In this document: in pieces, positions 18,558 through 28,168 of the stretch | How positions within the stretch are numbered: the first letter of the stretch is position 1 | How the letters are laid out: every line of letters begins with the position of its first letter | Origin: Pseudomonas arsenicoxydans | GTDB lineage: Bacteria; Pseudomonadota; Gammaproteobacteria; Pseudomonadales; Pseudomonadaceae | DNA length: 64,000 bases | Assembly: GCF_006438915.1 (NCBI RefSeq) | Contig: NZ_RCZE01000007.1 | Coordinates: 124,001-188,000, forward strand | Direction: 5' to 3' | Notes under the pieces: model-generated | What the model saw: the letters and a program-made list of their open reading frames with translations, nothing else | Database searches by the model: none | Told to the model about the DNA's origin: nothing | Position numbers and translations under genes: made by a program

Positions 18558-20027
18558 CTATTTCTTATCGCGGCGCTTTTTGTCGGCCTTTTTGTGGTGC
18601 GACATCATGCGACGCTTCTTGTTGACCTGTCGGTCGGTCAGCGTGGTCTTTTTGCCTTCGAACGGGTTCTCGCCGCCCTTGAACTCGATGCGGATCGGCG
18701 TACCGACCAGCTTCAAGACACGCCGGTAAGTGTTTTCCAGGTAACGAACGTAAGACTTCGGCACCTTCTCGATCTGGTTACCGTGGATCACGATGATCGG
18801 CGGGTTCGCACCACCCAAGTGGGCGTAACGCAGCTTGATCCGGCGGTTGTTGACCATCGGTGGCGCGTGCTCGCCAACCGCATCTTCCAGAATCGTGGTC
18901 AGGCGGTTGGTTGGCCAGCGAGTGACCGCAGACTTGAACGAGTTCTGTACGGAGGCGTAGAGGTTGCCAACGCCCGTGCCGTGCAGGGCCGAGATAAAGT
19001 GAATGTCGGCGTAGTCAACGAAGAACAGTCGACGTTGCAGCTCGACCTTCACGAAGTCGCGCTCGCTCGGCGTCATGCCGTCCCACTTGTTGATCGCGAT
19101 AACCAGCGCACGACCGGCTTCAACGGCAAAGCCCAGCAAGTTCAGGTCGTGGTCCACCACGCCTTCGCGGGCGTCCATGACGAAGATCACCACGTTGGCG
19201 TCTTTGATCGCTTGCAGGGTTTTGACCACGGAGAACTTTTCAACTTCTTCGTGGATCTTGCCGCGCTTGCGCACACCGGCTGTGTCGATCAGCGTGTACT
19301 TCTCGTCGTTACGCTCGAACGGGATGTAGATACTGTCGCGGGTGGTGCCGGGCTCGTCATACACGATGACCCGGTCTTCACCGAGCATGCGGTTGACCAG
19401 GGTCGACTTGCCGACGTTCGGACGGCCGATGATCGCGATCTTGATCCCGTCTTTTTCGCTTGGGCCAGGAATGCGCTTGGCTTCCTCGCCTTCGGCAACG
19501 ATCTCTTCTTCGCCTTCTTCCGACTCATCTTCATCTTTCGGGAAGGTGCTCAGAGCGATTTCCAGCATCTGGGTGATGCCGCGACCGTGAGCACCGGCGA
19601 TTGGAATCGCGTGGCCCATGCCCAACGGGGCGAACTCAGCGCGGGCCATTTCAGGGTCGATGTTGTCGACCTTGTTGGCAACCACGTAGGAACGCTTGTT
19701 ACGTTTGCGCAAATGCTCGGCGATCATCTGGTCGGCGGCGGTGAAACCGGCCTTGGCATCTACCAGGAACAGAACAACATCTGCTTCTTCAATGGCCAGC
19801 AGCGACTGCTCGGCCATTTTTTCGTCCATACCGTGCTCGTCACCGGAGATACCGCCGGTGTCGACCAGAATGTAGGAACGCCCTTGCCACTTGGCCTCAC
19901 CGTATTGGCGATCACGGGTCAGACCGGACAAGTCGCCGACGATGGCGTCACGAGTCCTGGTCAGGCGGTTGAACAAGGTGGACTTGCCGACGTTCGGTCG
20001 GCCCACCAGGGCGATTACGGGAACCAT
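18558..20027 (-). CDS. der: Ribosome-associated GTPase Der (EngA)
   Basis: 489 residues with two consecutive GTPase domains, the hallmark of Der, which assists 50S subunit maturation. The first G domain has GRPNVGKST at residues 8-16 and the second GRPNVGKST at about 195. Each has DTAG/DTGG and NKVD/NKWD motifs. A KH-like domain and a very basic C-terminal tail (KKADKKRRDKK) follow. The start MVPVIALVG was chosen over an ATG four codons upstream. An acidic insert (SEEGEEEIVAEGEE) joins the two G domains. Confidence 0.97.
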   Translation of the reverse strand: MVPVIALVGRPNVGKSTLFNRLTRTRDAIVGDLSGLTRDRQYGEAKWQGRSYILVDTGGISGDEHGMDEKMAEQSLLAIEEADVVLFLVDAKAGFTAADQMIAEHLRKRNKRSYVVANKVDNIDPEMARAEFAPLGMGHAIPIAGAHGRGITQMLEIALSTFPKDEDESEEGEEEIVAEGEEAKRIPGPSEKDGIKIAIIGRPNVGKSTLVNRMLGEDRVIVYDEPGTTRDSIYIPFERNDEKYTLIDTAGVRKRGKIHEEVEKFSVVKTLQAIKDANVVIFVMDAREGVVDHDLNLLGFAVEAGRALVIAINKWDGMTPSERDFVKVELQRRLFFVDYADIHFISALHGTGVGNLYASVQNSFKSAVTRWPTNRLTTILEDAVGEHAPPMVNNRRIKLRYAHLGGANPPIIVIHGNQIEKVPKSYVRYLENTYRRVLKLVGTPIRIEFKGGENPFEGKKTTLTDRQVNKKRRMMSHHKKADKKRRDKK

Positions 20028-20062
20028 GCGGCTCTCCACTTCGTTATTTCAGAAAATACAAA

Positions 20063-20083
20063 AGCCGCTGCGAGGCAGCGGCT
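20063..20083 (-). terminator. Hairpin/terminator between bamB and der
   Basis: A nine-base-pair stem AGCCGCTGC / GCAGCGGCT with a three-base loop is followed on the minus strand by TTTTGTATTTT. A second hairpin, GCTTGGGG / CCCCAAGC, lies nearer bamB around 20133-20156. Partial termination or RNA processing between bamB and der is likely. Confidence 0.65.
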
Positions 20084-20167
20084 GGTGCTCGGGGCAACGC
20101 TTGAGGGCGCCGCAAGCCTTGCAGAACAAGGCCGCTTGGGGGTTAAACCCCAAGCATAGTCAAACCT

Positions 20168-21319
20168 TTACTTAATGGTCAGGGCTTCCAGTTTGCCGCT
20201 GTTGCCATACACATAAATCGTGTCACCCACCACCAGCGGACGGGCACGCAGGCCGTCGCTGTCGATGCGCTCGCGGCCGACGAAACGACCGTCCACCTGA
20301 CTCAGCAGGTGCAGGTAGCCTTCCATGTCGCCGACTGCAACGTAGCTAGAGAACACTTCCGGAGCCGACAGTTGACGACGGGCCAGCGAGTCGTTGCTCC
20401 ACAATGCCGTGGTGGAACGCTCGTCGACGCCTTCAACAGTGCCCGCAGACAGGCTCACGTAGACGTTGCCAAAACCCTGGGCGACACCGGCATAGCTGGA
20501 AGCATCACGCTGCCAGAGCTGACGACCGCTTTGCAGGTCCAGTGCCGCAACGCGACCCTGGTAGCTGGCGACGTACAGGGTTTCGCCGGACAGCAGCAGA
20601 CCGCCGTCGATGTCGACCACGCGCTCCAGTTCCGAACGACCCTGTGGAATCGCTACCCGTTGTTCCCATACCGGCACGCCGTTGGAAATGTCGAGAGCGA
20701 CTACTTTACCAGTCGACAGGCCAGCCACCGCGAGGCGGTTGGTGACGATCGGTGCGCTGGTGCCGCGCAGGGTCAGGACCGCAGGGGTGCTGTCATACAA
20801 CCAGCGCTGGTTGCCGGTCGCGGCATCCAGACCGATCAGACGGTCGTCCTGAGTCTGAACCACAACTACGTCACCGTTGTTGGCCGGCGGTGCGAGGACT
20901 TCACTGGTCACGCGAGCGCGCCATTTCTCTTCACCGTTGATCGCGTCCAGGGCAACGATTTCGCCTTTGAGCGTGCCAATCATGACCAGCCCGTAACCCA
21001 CGCCAACGGCGCCGGAAACAGGCAGTTCGAGATCTTTCTTCCATTTGACGTCGCCATTGCTGCGATCCATCGCGACCACCACGCCAGTAACGTCGGCAGC
21101 ATAGATGGTGTCGCCATCGATCGCCGGTACCAGCATGTTGTAGGTTTCGCCCTGACCGTCACCGATCGAACGACTCCACTGCTTGTGCAGGACCACTTCT
21201 TCTTTGAAGTCGACCAGCTCGGCAGGCGGCAATTCTTTTTTGCTGTTGCTGCTGCAACCCGCGGCCAAAATGGCCAGGGCCAGCAATGCTGCATGTTTCC
21301 AACGAATCACGTCACGCAT
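20168..21319 (-). CDS. bamB: Outer membrane assembly lipoprotein BamB
   Basis: 383 residues. The start MRDVIRWKHAALLALAILAA leads to lipobox LAAGC, so it is a lipoprotein and acts at the outer membrane with the BAM complex. The remainder is an eight-bladed beta-propeller of PQQ-like repeats (recurring ALDxxNG / LDAxTG turns). It overlaps the end of the yfgM-like gene by eight bases. Confidence 0.96.
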   Translation of the reverse strand: MRDVIRWKHAALLALAILAAGCSSNSKKELPPAELVDFKEEVVLHKQWSRSIGDGQGETYNMLVPAIDGDTIYAADVTGVVVAMDRSNGDVKWKKDLELPVSGAVGVGYGLVMIGTLKGEIVALDAINGEEKWRARVTSEVLAPPANNGDVVVVQTQDDRLIGLDAATGNQRWLYDSTPAVLTLRGTSAPIVTNRLAVAGLSTGKVVALDISNGVPVWEQRVAIPQGRSELERVVDIDGGLLLSGETLYVASYQGRVAALDLQSGRQLWQRDASSYAGVAQGFGNVYVSLSAGTVEGVDERSTTALWSNDSLARRQLSAPEVFSSYVAVGDMEGYLHLLSQVDGRFVGRERIDSDGLRARPLVVGDTIYVYGNSGKLEALTIK

Positions 21320-21953
21320 CCCCTTTGGCCAGATCGTCCAGCTTGATTTGTAGACCGCCGACCGCCGCTTCATCCGACAGCGCTGCCTTGGCTTTTTGAT
21401 ACGCCTTGTTCGCTTCGTCGGTACGACCCAACTGCACCAGCAGGTCGCCTTTGAGTTCTTCGCGAGTGGCCAGGAATGCTTTGTCGGCATCGCCTTCGAG
21501 CAACTTCAGGGCTTCGTCGGCCTTGTTCTGCGCGGCCAGTACCTGCGCCAGACGCTGACGGGCAATTTCACCCAGCGCCGGGTTGGCCGGTTTGGCGATA
21601 ATGGCTTTCAGCTCGGTGGCGGCGTCGTCCAGCTTGGCGCTGTCGACCGCGACTTTCGCCACGAACAGGCTGCCGTATTGCGCGTAGGCACTGCCGGCGA
21701 ACTCGCTGTTGAGCTTGCCAGCCAGGTCGGCAACACGGGCTGCGTCGGGCTTGCCGTCAGGTGTCAGCGTGGTTTCGAGCAATTGCTGATAGAGCATCGA
21801 GGCGCCTTGCGACTGATTGCTCTGATACTTGTGAAAGGCTTGCCAGCCGAACACGATGACCAGCGCCAGCAGGCCGCCAGTAACCAGGGGCTTGCCGTTG
21901 CGTGACCACCAGTCCTTCAAATCCGCCAGTTGTTCGTCTTCGGTACTCGACAC
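21312..21953 (-). CDS. YfgM-like tetratricopeptide protein, ancillary to SecYEG
   Basis: 213 residues. The start MSSTEDEQLADLKDWWSRNG and a single membrane helix (LVTGGLLALVIVFGWQAF, about 23-40) are typical of YfgM, which is anchored in the inner membrane with a periplasmic TPR domain. The family links the Sec translocon with periplasmic chaperones. Its position between hisS and bamB is the same as in other gammaproteobacteria. Confidence 0.93.
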   Translation of the reverse strand: MSSTEDEQLADLKDWWSRNGKPLVTGGLLALVIVFGWQAFHKYQSNQSQGASMLYQQLLETTLTPDGKPDAARVADLAGKLNSEFAGSAYAQYGSLFVAKVAVDSAKLDDAATELKAIIAKPANPALGEIARQRLAQVLAAQNKADEALKLLEGDADKAFLATREELKGDLLVQLGRTDEANKAYQKAKAALSDEAAVGGLQIKLDDLAKGDA

Positions 21954-21993
21954 CCCAATACTCCTTAATCGCTAAATCAGCTGTTTGACAGCT

Positions 21994-23283
21994 TCAACCC
22001 TGCACGACGCAGGTGGCCAGGTGTGCAGCAAGCGCATCCCAGGCAATGCTTTGTTGTTCGCCCTGGCCACGCAGGGGTTTGAAACCTACCACTTGCTGGG
22101 CCATCTCATCGTCACCGAGGATCAGCGCATACAGCGCACCGCTCTTGTCGGCCTTCTTGAACTGGCTTTTGAAGCTGCCGGCGCCGGCATTGACTTGCAA
22201 GCGCAGGTTGGGCAATTGATCACGGACACGTTCGCTCAGGGTCAGGCCGGCGAGTTCCGCCGCTTCGCCGAAGGCGCAGAGGTAGACGTCGACCTGACGG
22301 GAGATTTCTTCCGGGATCTGCTCCAGGGTCTCAAGCAGCAGCACCAGACGCTCGATGCCCATGGCGAAACCAACGCCCGTGGTCGGCTTGCCGCCCATCT
22401 GCTCGACCAGACCGTCGTAACGACCACCGGCACACACGGTGCCCTGGGCGCCCAACTTGTCGGTGACCCATTCGAAAACGGTCTTGCTGTAGTAATCCAG
22501 CCCGCGAACCAGCTTCGGGTTGATCACATAAGGAATGCCGGCGGCGTCCAGACGAGCCTTGAGGCCCTCGAAGTGCACGCGGGACTCATCGTCCAGGTAA
22601 TCGGCCATTTTCGGCGCGTCGACGAGGATCGCTTGGGTGTCGGCGTTCTTGGTATCCAGAACCCGCAGCGGGTTGGTCTTCAGACGGCGCTGGCTGTCTT
22701 CGTCCAGCTTGTCCAGATGCCCGGACAGGAACTCGACCAGCGCCTCACGATAGCGACCGCGCGATTCAGCAGTGCCCAGGCTGTTGAGCTCGAGCTTGAC
22801 CGCATCACGAATGCCCAACTCGCCCCACAGGCGCCAGGTCAACACGATCAGCTCGGCATCAATGTCCGGACCGTCGAGGTTGAACACTTCGACACCGATC
22901 TGGTGGAACTGGCGATAACGGCCTTTCTGTGGACGCTCGTGACGGAACATCGGGCCGATGTACCAGAGTTTCTGCACCTGGCCACCGCCGGTGATGCCGT
23001 GCTCAAGCACTGCACGCACGCACGCAGCCGTGCCTTCCGGACGCAGGGTCAGGGAGTCGCCGTTGCGATCTTCGAAGGTGTACATCTCTTTTTCGACGAT
23101 GTCGGTCACTTCACCGATGGAGCGCTTGAACAGCTCGGTGAACTCGACGATCGGCATACGGATCTGCTTGTAACCGTAGTTATCCAGCAGACGCGAAACG
23201 GTGCCCTCGAAATGACGCCACAGGGGAGTCTGTTCGGGCAGGATGTCGTTCATGCCACGAATGGCTTGCAGAGACTTGCTCAC
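21994..23283 (-). CDS. hisS: Histidyl-tRNA synthetase
   Basis: 429 residues, class II synthetase. It begins MSKSLQAIRGMNDILPEQ. Motif 2 is seen in the segment around MFRHERPQKGRYRQF, and the histidine-specific signatures LVRGLDYYSKTVFEW and AGGRYDGL are present. The C-terminal anticodon-binding domain covers about residues 330-425. Confidence 0.97.
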   Translation of the reverse strand: MSKSLQAIRGMNDILPEQTPLWRHFEGTVSRLLDNYGYKQIRMPIVEFTELFKRSIGEVTDIVEKEMYTFEDRNGDSLTLRPEGTAACVRAVLEHGITGGGQVQKLWYIGPMFRHERPQKGRYRQFHQIGVEVFNLDGPDIDAELIVLTWRLWGELGIRDAVKLELNSLGTAESRGRYREALVEFLSGHLDKLDEDSQRRLKTNPLRVLDTKNADTQAILVDAPKMADYLDDESRVHFEGLKARLDAAGIPYVINPKLVRGLDYYSKTVFEWVTDKLGAQGTVCAGGRYDGLVEQMGGKPTTGVGFAMGIERLVLLLETLEQIPEEISRQVDVYLCAFGEAAELAGLTLSERVRDQLPNLRLQVNAGAGSFKSQFKKADKSGALYALILGDDEMAQQVVGFKPLRGQGEQQSIAWDALAAHLATCVVQG

Positions 23284-23320
23284 AATAAATCCTTAAATTC
23301 GTTCGGCTCTTGAGTCCGGC

Positions 23321-24430
23321 TCAGCCACGCGCAATAACGGCAGCGTCAGCTTCGACCTTCTCGGCCGCTTTCTGGCGGATCAAGCGTTCAAGCTCATCCA
23401 CCAGATTGTCATTCGTCAGTTTCTGCGACGGCTTGCCGTCGATGTAAATCAGGTTGGGTGTGCCGCCGGTCAAGCCGATATGGGCTTCCTTGGCTTCACC
23501 CGGCCCGTTGACCACGCATCCGATGACCGCGACATCCAGCGGCACCAGCAGGTCTTCGAGGCGCCCTTCCAGCTCGTTCATGGTCTTGACCACATCGAAG
23601 TTCTGCCGCGAGCAGCTCGGGCAGGCGATGAAGTTGATGCCACGGGAACGCAGATGCAGGGACTTGAGAATGTCGTAGCCGACTTTCACTTCCTCGACCG
23701 GGTCAGCCGCCAACGAGATGCGAATGGTATCGCCAATCCCTTCGGCGAGCAGCATACCGAGGCCCACGGCGGATTTCACTGTGCCTGAACGCAAACCACC
23801 CGCTTCGGTGATGCCCAAGTGCAGCGGCTGGACGATTTCCTTGGCCAGCAGGCGGTAAGCTTCGACGGCCATGAACACGTCGGAGGCCTTCACGCTGACC
23901 TTGAAGTCCTGGAAGTTCAGGCGCTCGAGGTGCTCGACGTGACGCAGGGCAGATTCGACCAGCGCCGCCGGGGTCGGCTCGCCGTACTTCTTCTGCAGGT
24001 CTTTTTCCAGGGAGCCGGCGTTGACGCCGATGCGGATCGGAATCCCGCGATCACGGGCGGCATCGACTACCGCGCGGACGCGATCTTCACGACCAATGTT
24101 GCCCGGGTTGATGCGCAAGCAATCGACGCCCAGTTCGGCTACGCGCAAGGCGATCTTGTAGTCGAAGTGAATGTCGGCCACCAACGGCACTTTAACCAGT
24201 TGCTTGATCTTGCCGAAGGCTTCGGCGGCATCCATGTCTGGCACGGAAATGCGCACGATATCGACGCCAGCGGCTTCCAGACGATTGATCTGGGCCACGG
24301 TGGCGGCGACGTCATTGGTGTCGCTGTTGGTCATGCTCTGCACAGCGATAGGCGCATCGCCGCCAACAGGCACGTTACCGACCCAGATCTTGCGGGATTC
24401 GCGACGTTTGATTGGAGATTCGCCGTGCAT
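23321..24430 (-). CDS. ispG: (E)-4-hydroxy-3-methylbut-2-enyl-diphosphate synthase
   Basis: 369 residues. It catalyses the penultimate step of the non-mevalonate isoprenoid pathway with a [4Fe-4S] cluster. Visible features are the N-terminal TIM barrel (VGNVPVGGDAPIAVQSMT, LRINPGNIG), the ligand cysteines in CPSCSRQNFD and the third in VIGCVVNGPGEA. It needs Fe-S clusters, supplied by the isc genes 4 kb away. Four bases separate it from rodZ. Confidence 0.97.
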   Translation of the reverse strand: MHGESPIKRRESRKIWVGNVPVGGDAPIAVQSMTNSDTNDVAATVAQINRLEAAGVDIVRISVPDMDAAEAFGKIKQLVKVPLVADIHFDYKIALRVAELGVDCLRINPGNIGREDRVRAVVDAARDRGIPIRIGVNAGSLEKDLQKKYGEPTPAALVESALRHVEHLERLNFQDFKVSVKASDVFMAVEAYRLLAKEIVQPLHLGITEAGGLRSGTVKSAVGLGMLLAEGIGDTIRISLAADPVEEVKVGYDILKSLHLRSRGINFIACPSCSRQNFDVVKTMNELEGRLEDLLVPLDVAVIGCVVNGPGEAKEAHIGLTGGTPNLIYIDGKPSQKLTNDNLVDELERLIRQKAAEKVEADAAVIARG

Positions 24431-24433
24431 GAC

Positions 24434-25492
24434 TTATTGACCCAACTTCAGGCGAGCAGTCTCGCCACTGGTGAACGGAGCGACATCAACCGCCTGACCG
24501 TTGTAGCTGACCTGTGCACCACGGGCAAAGCCCAGGCGCACGGCAAACGGCGGCTTGCCGCTGACGGAAACGCTATCGCCTTTACGCTTGAGACCACTCA
24601 ACAGCACTTTGCCGGTGCCATCGGTCACTTGCGTCCAGCAATCGGCGGTGAACTGCAGCTGAACCTGGCCTTGGCCGGCCACTGGAGCCGACGCAACCTG
24701 AGCTTGGGCAGTCGGAGCAACCGGAGCGGTCACTACCGGTGCCGGAACCGCGGGAACAGCCGGCGCCGGAGCAGTCGGTGTTGCAACCACAGGGGCAGTG
24801 TTGTGCGCTGGAGCGACAACCACTGGCGCAGCGCTGTGCGTCGGAGCTACCGGCGTCGGTGCTACCGGAGCAGCAGGCGCGGTTGCTTCAGCTTCAGCCG
24901 GGGCTTCAGAGGAGGTCTCTGCTTGTGGCAATGCCAGCGAAGTAGAGCCTTCAGCCTGACCTTGCGCGACGGCCTGGTCTTCCGGCTCGTCCAGCGGATG
25001 GATCTGGGTGGTGCCGTCGGCGCCTTCCACTTCAACGTGTTCCGGGGCGAGGCTGGTCAAATCCTTGTTGCGCAGTGAGGCTTGATCCTGCCACCAGACA
25101 AAACCGCCACCAATCACCGCGATCAGCAACAACAGGCTGACGATGCGCAAAATGGTATGGGAAACCCGCACCGGCTCTTCGATACGCCCCAGGCTGTGAA
25201 CGCTGCTGCCCTTGGAATCGGTGCCAGTGGATTGGTCGAACTGCTGGACAAGAACGGCCTGGTCCATGCCGAGCAATTTGGCGTACGCACGGATATAACC
25301 GCGAGCAAAAGTATGCCCAGGCAGCTTGTCGAATGCGCCGGCTTCAAGATTGCTCAAGGAGGTAACAGTGAGGTTGAGCTTGAGGGCCACTTCGGCCAGC
25401 GACCAGCCATTGCTTTCGCGGGCCTGGCGCAAAGTCTCACCGGGGTTAACGCGATTCGCTGCTACAACTTCGGGATGCGCCGCTTTCATCAT
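24434..25492 (-). CDS. rodZ: Cytoskeletal/cell-shape protein RodZ
   Basis: 352 residues. An N-terminal Cro-type HTH (about 18-85, GETLRQARESNGWSLAEVA) is the MreB-binding domain. One membrane helix (about 115-133, RIVSLLLLIAVIGGGFVWW) follows, then a long Pro/Ala/Val/Thr linker with many PVAP/TAPA-like repeats, and a periplasmic C-terminal beta domain. Two tandem ATGs (25492 and 25489) overlap the pilW stop codon; either may start translation. Confidence 0.94.
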   Translation of the reverse strand: MMKAAHPEVVAANRVNPGETLRQARESNGWSLAEVALKLNLTVTSLSNLEAGAFDKLPGHTFARGYIRAYAKLLGMDQAVLVQQFDQSTGTDSKGSSVHSLGRIEEPVRVSHTILRIVSLLLLIAVIGGGFVWWQDQASLRNKDLTSLAPEHVEVEGADGTTQIHPLDEPEDQAVAQGQAEGSTSLALPQAETSSEAPAEAEATAPAAPVAPTPVAPTHSAAPVVVAPAHNTAPVVATPTAPAPAVPAVPAPVVTAPVAPTAQAQVASAPVAGQGQVQLQFTADCWTQVTDGTGKVLLSGLKRKGDSVSVSGKPPFAVRLGFARGAQVSYNGQAVDVAPFTSGETARLKLGQ

Positions 25493-26247
25493 TGCTCCGA
25501 CAGGTATTGCTGATATTCCGGCGTACCGGGATAGAGTCGTTTTAGTTGCAGGCCTGCACTTGCGGCCTTGTCGCGATCTTCGAACACGTTTGCCAGCCGA
25601 ACGCCGAGCAATAGACTACGTGCATTTTGCTCGGCCAGCAGGCTAAAACGATCGTAATAGTCACGCGCGGGCACATAATGCCTGTCTTCGAAGGACAACT
25701 CAGCCATTTCGAGCAATGCACGTGGCTGTTGGCGATTCAAACGCAGGGCTTTTTCAAGTTGCTGCTGTGCAAGATCACGCTCGCCCAGCTTTGAAGCGGT
25801 CATGCCCAGGTTCTCGAATACTCGCGAACGCTCAGGATACAGCGTATCGGCGGCGGCCTGTTCAAAGCGCTCGTACGCCTCTTTGTAGCGTTTTTCCTCG
25901 AACAGGAAACTGCCGTAATTGTTCAGGATTCGTGCGTCGTTGGGGCGGGAGGACAGCGCCTTGCGAAAATGCTGGTCGGCCAGTTCCGGCTCCATTTCGG
26001 CCTGGAACACCAGACCCAGCGCGGCGTTGGCATCAGGGTCCGAGTTATCCAGTTCCAAAGCCTTTTTCAGCGGGACTTTGGCGCGCTCAGTCATGCCCTG
26101 CTGCAAGTACCCCAACCCCAACTGCACATAGGCCACACGCGCTTCATCGCGCCCCTTGCTGGTCTTCATCGGGTTGAAATCGCCCGACAGGACGCAACCA
26201 GTACATAGACTGGCCCACAGCAAAAGCAGCGCGAAGCGCAGGGACAT
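25489..26247 (-). CDS. pilW: Type IV pilus biogenesis/stability lipoprotein PilW (PilF)
   Basis: 252 residues. A signal peptide (MSLRFALLLLWASLCTGC) ends in a lipobox with Cys18. About six TPR repeats follow (YLQQGMTERAKVPLKKAL, DANAALGLVFQAEM, and so on). In Pseudomonas this pilotin helps PilQ secretin assembly in the outer membrane. The start at 26247 was chosen because it creates the lipoprotein signal. The stop overlaps the rodZ start. Confidence 0.94.
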   Translation of the reverse strand: MSLRFALLLLWASLCTGCVLSGDFNPMKTSKGRDEARVAYVQLGLGYLQQGMTERAKVPLKKALELDNSDPDANAALGLVFQAEMEPELADQHFRKALSSRPNDARILNNYGSFLFEEKRYKEAYERFEQAAADTLYPERSRVFENLGMTASKLGERDLAQQQLEKALRLNRQQPRALLEMAELSFEDRHYVPARDYYDRFSLLAEQNARSLLLGVRLANVFEDRDKAASAGLQLKRLYPGTPEYQQYLSEQ

Positions 26248-26264
26248 AGAGATCCTCTCTTTAA

Positions 26265-27407
26265 TTATTTCGCAGCGTTTGTAGCCATATCGTTTTCGGC
26301 GCTCAACTCGCGCACGGCGATATAACGTTCGCTGCGACGGGTGCGATCCAGCACCTGTCCTACCAATTGGCCACACGCGGCATCGATGTCTTCACCGCGG
26401 GTGGTGCGTACGGTGACATTGAAGCCTGCATGGTGAAGCTGATCCTGAAACCGGCGAATCGCGTTGTTGCTCGGGCGCTCGTAACCGGAATGCGGGAACG
26501 GGTTAAACGGAATCAGGTTGATTTTGCACGGGATGTTCTTGAGCAGCTCGATCATCTCAACGGCATGCTCAACCTTGTCGTTGATGTCCTTGAGCAAGGT
26601 GTACTCGATGGTCAGCACACGTTTTTCGCCCAGGGACGACATGTAGCGCTGGCACGACTCGAGCAGCATCTTAAGCGGATATTTCTTGTTGATCGGCACC
26701 AATTGGTTACGCAATGCGTCATTTGGTGCGTGCAGCGACAACGCCAGGGAGACGTCGATGTGCTTGGACAGCTCATCGATCATCGGTACCACGCCGGAGG
26801 TCGACAGGGTCACTCGGCGCTTGGAAATGCCGTAGCCCAGGTCGTCCATCATCAGGTGCATGGCCGCGACGACGTTGTCGAAGTTCAGCAGCGGCTCGCC
26901 CATGCCCATCATCACCACGTTGGTGATGGCACGGTCGGCAGTCGCCGGGATGCTGCCAAACGATTTATTGGCAATCCACACCTGACCGATGACTTCGGCG
27001 GCGGTGAGGTTGCTATTGAAACCTTGCTTGCCGGTGGAGCAGAAACTGCAATCCAGGGCACAGCCTGCCTGGGACGAAACGCACAGAGTGCCGCGTTTGC
27101 CCTGGGGAATGTACACGGTCTCGACGCAGCTGCCGGACGCCACGCGCACCACCCACTTACGGGTGCCGTCGGTGGAAATGTCCTCGCTGACCACTTCAGG
27201 ACCGCGAACTTCAGCAATCACCTTGAGCTTGTCGCGCAAGGCTTTGCTGACGTTCGTCATGGCGTCGAAATCATCGACGCCAAGGTGGTGAATCCATTTC
27301 ATTACCTGACCGGCACGGAAACGCTTCTCCCCGATCGAGTCGAAGAATTTTTCCATTTCCTGTTGAGTCAGACCCAGCAGGTTAGTTTTTACAGTCGATG
27401 TAGTCAT
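26265..27407 (-). CDS. rlmN: Dual-specificity rRNA/tRNA m2A methyltransferase RlmN
   Basis: 380 residues, radical SAM enzyme that methylates A2503 of 23S rRNA and A37 of some tRNAs. The CxxxCxxC cluster motif is CALDCSFC at about residue 117. The GMGEPLLNFDNV segment and a C-terminal Cys in DAACGQL, the methyl-carrying cysteine region, are present. The length is typical. It lies between ndk and pilW. Confidence 0.96.
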   Translation of the reverse strand: MTTSTVKTNLLGLTQQEMEKFFDSIGEKRFRAGQVMKWIHHLGVDDFDAMTNVSKALRDKLKVIAEVRGPEVVSEDISTDGTRKWVVRVASGSCVETVYIPQGKRGTLCVSSQAGCALDCSFCSTGKQGFNSNLTAAEVIGQVWIANKSFGSIPATADRAITNVVMMGMGEPLLNFDNVVAAMHLMMDDLGYGISKRRVTLSTSGVVPMIDELSKHIDVSLALSLHAPNDALRNQLVPINKKYPLKMLLESCQRYMSSLGEKRVLTIEYTLLKDINDKVEHAVEMIELLKNIPCKINLIPFNPFPHSGYERPSNNAIRRFQDQLHHAGFNVTVRTTRGEDIDAACGQLVGQVLDRTRRSERYIAVRELSAENDMATNAAK

Positions 27408-27435
27408 GGATTCACCTTCACTCTTAAGCTAATGC

Positions 27436-27861
27436 TCAGCGAGTGGTTACTTCAGTAGCTGCGAAGAAGTACGAGATTTCGCGAGCAGCAGCGGCTTCGG
27501 AGTCCGAACCGTGTACGGCGTTGGCGTCGATGGAGTCAGCGAAGTCAGCGCGGATGGTGCCGGCAGCAGCTTCTTTAGGGTTGGTAGCGCCCATCAGCTC
27601 ACGGTTCAGAGCGATAGCGTTTTCGCCTTCCAGAACCTGAACAACAACCGGGCCGGAGATCATGAAAGCAACCAGGTCACCGAAGAAACCACGAGCGCTG
27701 TGCTCAGCGTAGAAGCCTTCAGCTTCAGCTTTGGACAGTTGCTTCAGTTTCGAAGCTACAACGCGCAGGCCTGCTTTTTCGAAACGAGTGGTGATCTCGC
27801 CGATGACGTTTTTAGCAACAGCGTCAGGCTTGATGATGGAGAAAGTACGTTGAACAGCCAT
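27436..27861 (-). CDS. ndk: Nucleoside diphosphate kinase
   Basis: 141 residues. It transfers phosphate between nucleoside tri- and diphosphates through a phospho-histidine. The start MAVQRTFSIIKPDAVAKN and the active-site NAVHGSDS with the catalytic His are intact. It follows the isc operon after a terminator-like hairpin and probably has its own promoter. Confidence 0.98.
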   Translation of the reverse strand: MAVQRTFSIIKPDAVAKNVIGEITTRFEKAGLRVVASKLKQLSKAEAEGFYAEHSARGFFGDLVAFMISGPVVVQVLEGENAIALNRELMGATNPKEAAAGTIRADFADSIDANAVHGSDSEAAAAREISYFFAATEVTTR

Positions 27862-27897
27862 GGTGTAACTCCAGAAACGGTAATTTGTGAAAAATTA

Positions 27898-27920
27898 AAC
27901 CCGCGAATTATACGCGGGTT
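27898..27920 (-). terminator. isc operon terminator with an embedded ndk -10 box
   Basis: The minus strand has AACCCGCG, loop TATAATT, CGCGGGTT, then TTTAATTTTT. The loop spells a perfect TATAAT; TAGGCA lies 17 bases upstream as a weak -35. The site may end the isc transcript and start the ndk one. Confidence 0.6.
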
Positions 27921-27953
27921 CTTGGGTATTGCCTAACTGCGTACGGTGCAGAC

Positions 27954-28154
27954 TCAGTCTGCTTCTTCGATCCAGGCAGCCTGAATGGCTTCAAGCACCT
28001 TCTCGCCACCGCGGGTCGGATCATCACTGAACTCCGGCAATGCCAGCACCCACTTGTGCAGATCGACGAAGTTCACGTAACGCGGGTCCACTTCCGGCTT
28101 GGATTCAGCCAGCTGGATCGCGATTTCCAGCACATCAACCCATTTCAGACTCAT
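27954..28154 (-). CDS. iscX: Fe-S assembly protein IscX
   Basis: 66 residues, acidic, starting MSLKWVDVLEIAIQLAE, with the family segment DPRYVNFVDLHKWV. IscX binds IscS and iron and tunes cluster assembly. It is the last gene of the isc operon, 14 bases after fdx. Confidence 0.96.
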   Translation of the reverse strand: MSLKWVDVLEIAIQLAESKPEVDPRYVNFVDLHKWVLALPEFSDDPTRGGEKVLEAIQAAWIEEAD

Positions 28155-28168
28155 GTCACTTCCTTGAA

